A stretch of 6,799 nt of DNA from Woeseiaceae bacterium. Lineage in GTDB: Bacteria; Pseudomonadota; Gammaproteobacteria; Steroidobacterales; Woeseiaceae. Under the pieces are notes generated by a model. That model was not told where the DNA came from. It did no database searches and saw nothing but the letters and a program-made list of their open reading frames with translations. Of the stretch, positions 5,547 through 6,799 are shown piece after piece. The first letter of the stretch is position 1. Every line of letters begins with the position of its first letter. The position numbers and the translations under genes are program-made. The DNA lies in contig JALHUQ010000221.1 of assembly GCA_022866645.1 (NCBI GenBank), forward strand, positions 1 through 6,799. The letters run 5' to 3'.

Positions 5547-6776
5547 TTGCTGCAGTTGCTGACCAGATTATTGAAATCGCCAAACTTATTGACCGGGTTG
5601 TATGTCGGCCTTTCAGGCTTGGCTTTCGCCGCCGCAAACATCATTCTCGCGAGCGTACAGACAATCGACGACTACGCAATCTTTGCACTCGTTGTCGCTG
5701 TAATCACACTATCTTCCCGCATCGGCTTGCTCGGCGCGGACGGTATGGTCAACAGGCACGACATAGCGCCCGACGCGCGAATGTTTTATCGGGTGGCATC
5801 AACGGGGTTGATTGCCGGAATATTCACGGCATCGATTATGTTCAATTACTACGATGTTGGCATATCAATCGCCTTCTTGCTAATCATCGCCGTCACTATG
5901 CTAGCGATTATCTTTTTTGCAGCAGCATATTTTCAGTCCCGCCAAGATTTTCAGTTATCGTTAATTTTACTCAATAGTTTCAACTTCGTTCTGCTGGCAG
6001 TTGCATTGACGGCAATGGCTAACCTTTGGCAAGGGACGCTCGCACTATTGGTATTGACCACGGTGTTACTGGTCCTGGTTGCTATATTCTGCGTCGTCGT
6101 CGTAATCCACAAATACCAATCTGTTGTGTCTGGTTTCGAATATGATTGGCGTGAAGCAGTAGCATACGTTTCAATAGTGGGCAGCGCGTCGGTATTGGTT
6201 CAGCTCGAACGACTTCTGACTCCGCAACTACTCGAATTAAAGGACTTGGCAACCTTAGGCGTATTACTTGCGATTGTCGGCCCTCCGTTTCGCCTTTTGC
6301 AGATGACGCTCGGGTATGTCTTGCTGCCAAAACTACGAGCCGCCCGCGGTCCGACTGAGACCAAATTGATGATCAAGCGAGAGGTTGGCGTTGCGCTGGC
6401 CTTTTTGGTGCCGTCCTGGCTCTTTGCCTGGGTTCTTGTACCGATTATTGATAGCTATTTTTTTGGTGATAAATATCAGTTGTCAGCAATGCTGATATTT
6501 TCAGTTATTTTTGCGGGTACGGCAAAAGTATTGAATGGGATCGCGAGGGCAAGTGTTGCCGCATTGGCCTCAGCCAAACAGATGGAGGCCATTGGAATTT
6601 CTGGATGGATCGGTGTTGCGCTATCGATAGCGGGTGCTTATTATGGCGCGAGTTTCGGCTTAGGCGGAATTGTATACGGTGTCAGCGCAGGCTGGATTAT
6701 GCGACTGATCATAGCGGTTATGTTTGTAAGAAAATACGTTGGTGCGATGCCACCGGTTTCATCTGCAAAGGACTAA
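5547..6776 (+). CDS. Polysaccharide flippase (MOP superfamily, Wzx-like)
   Basis: A 409-residue integral inner-membrane protein. By eye it has about 12 hydrophobic helices, near residues 13-36, 42-63, 84-103, 105-128, 136-158, 162-188, 203-222, 232-256, 277-302, 310-333, 345-365 and 367-393, with basic or polar loops between them. Length and topology fit the MOP exporters that flip lipid-linked saccharides (Wzx or PST type); there are no other domains. The opening, LLKSPNLLTGLYVGLSGLAF, has the usual pattern for this group. No ATG exists near the start: TTG 5547 is the first initiator after an in-frame TGA at 5535, with only a partial GTGAG (5534-5538) upstream, and TTG 5556 or 5571 are alternatives. 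Inferred role: moving the assembled unit to the periplasm. A related membrane protein of the same fold cannot be excluded, but the neighbours favour a flippase. Confidence 0.85.
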   Translation: MLQLLTRLLKSPNLLTGLYVGLSGLAFAAANIILASVQTIDDYAIFALVVAVITLSSRIGLLGADGMVNRHDIAPDARMFYRVASTGLIAGIFTASIMFNYYDVGISIAFLLIIAVTMLAIIFFAAAYFQSRQDFQLSLILLNSFNFVLLAVALTAMANLWQGTLALLVLTTVLLVLVAIFCVVVVIHKYQSVVSGFEYDWREAVAYVSIVGSASVLVQLERLLTPQLLELKDLATLGVLLAIVGPPFRLLQMTLGYVLLPKLRAARGPTETKLMIKREVGVALAFLVPSWLFAWVLVPIIDSYFFGDKYQLSAMLIFSVIFAGTAKVLNGIARASVAALASAKQMEAIGISGWIGVALSIAGAYYGASFGLGGIVYGVSAGWIMRLIIAVMFVRKYVGAMPPVSSAKD

Positions 6777-6779
6777 CTG

Positions 6780-6799
6780 GTGAACCCCGAATTCCGTAT
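6780..6799 (+). CDS. Start of a further gene, cut by the window edge
   Basis: GTG 6780 opens a frame reading MNPEFR before the window ends. AAAGGA (6767-6772) sits seven bases upstream, inside the last codons of the flippase gene, and the gap to the flippase stop is only three bases. This is the spacing expected of the next gene in the same operon. Six codons give no hint of function; it could be another glycosyltransferase, a polymerase or a modifying enzyme. Confidence 0.5.

Noticed and set aside
5534..5977. 147-codon + strand frame overlapping the flippase start
   Set aside because: The translation is arginine-, histidine- and cysteine-rich and shadow-like, whereas the overlapping frame gives clear membrane helices.

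Overview
The window is a stretch of a bacterial surface-polysaccharide (exopolysaccharide, O-antigen or capsule type) gene cluster. All clear genes lie on the + strand. Base composition looks close to half G+C. The gene families and the strong Shine-Dalgarno in front of the first gene fit a Gram-negative, probably proteobacterial, host, but no sequence here fixes the genus.

Layout. Positions 1-454 hold no long gene. They contain a possible extended -10 promoter (115-123) with a small dyad just downstream, a near-duplicate 15/16-base direct repeat, and a small coding-like frame (217-372) that runs up to the first main gene. Five convincing genes follow: (1) 455-2170, a GlpD-family FAD oxidoreductase; (2) 2170-3162, an extended SDR NAD(P)-dependent sugar epimerase/dehydratase, overlapping gene 1 by one base (TGATG); (3) 3211-4374, a GT-B fold family 4 glycosyltransferase; (4) 4538-5323, a class I SAM-dependent methyltransferase; (5) 5547-6776, a roughly 12-helix MOP-type polysaccharide flippase. 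A sixth gene appears to begin at 6780 (GTG behind a good ribosome binding site) and runs off the window.

How they may work together (inference): the oxidoreductase and SDR, translationally coupled, would make or modify a precursor or substituent; the glycosyltransferase adds a sugar to a lipid-linked oligosaccharide; the methyltransferase decorates it; and the flippase moves the lipid-linked unit across the inner membrane. The initiating sugar-phosphate transferase, polymerase and export machinery are not in the window, so the final product cannot be named.

The most unusual member is the oxidoreductase. It keeps the GlpD amino-terminal FAD half and the family's HGGxRYL signature, but several residues that line the glycerol-3-phosphate site in true GlpD appear changed in its second half. 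A different substrate is therefore likely. I see no tRNA, rRNA, CRISPR array, insertion sequence or attachment site.
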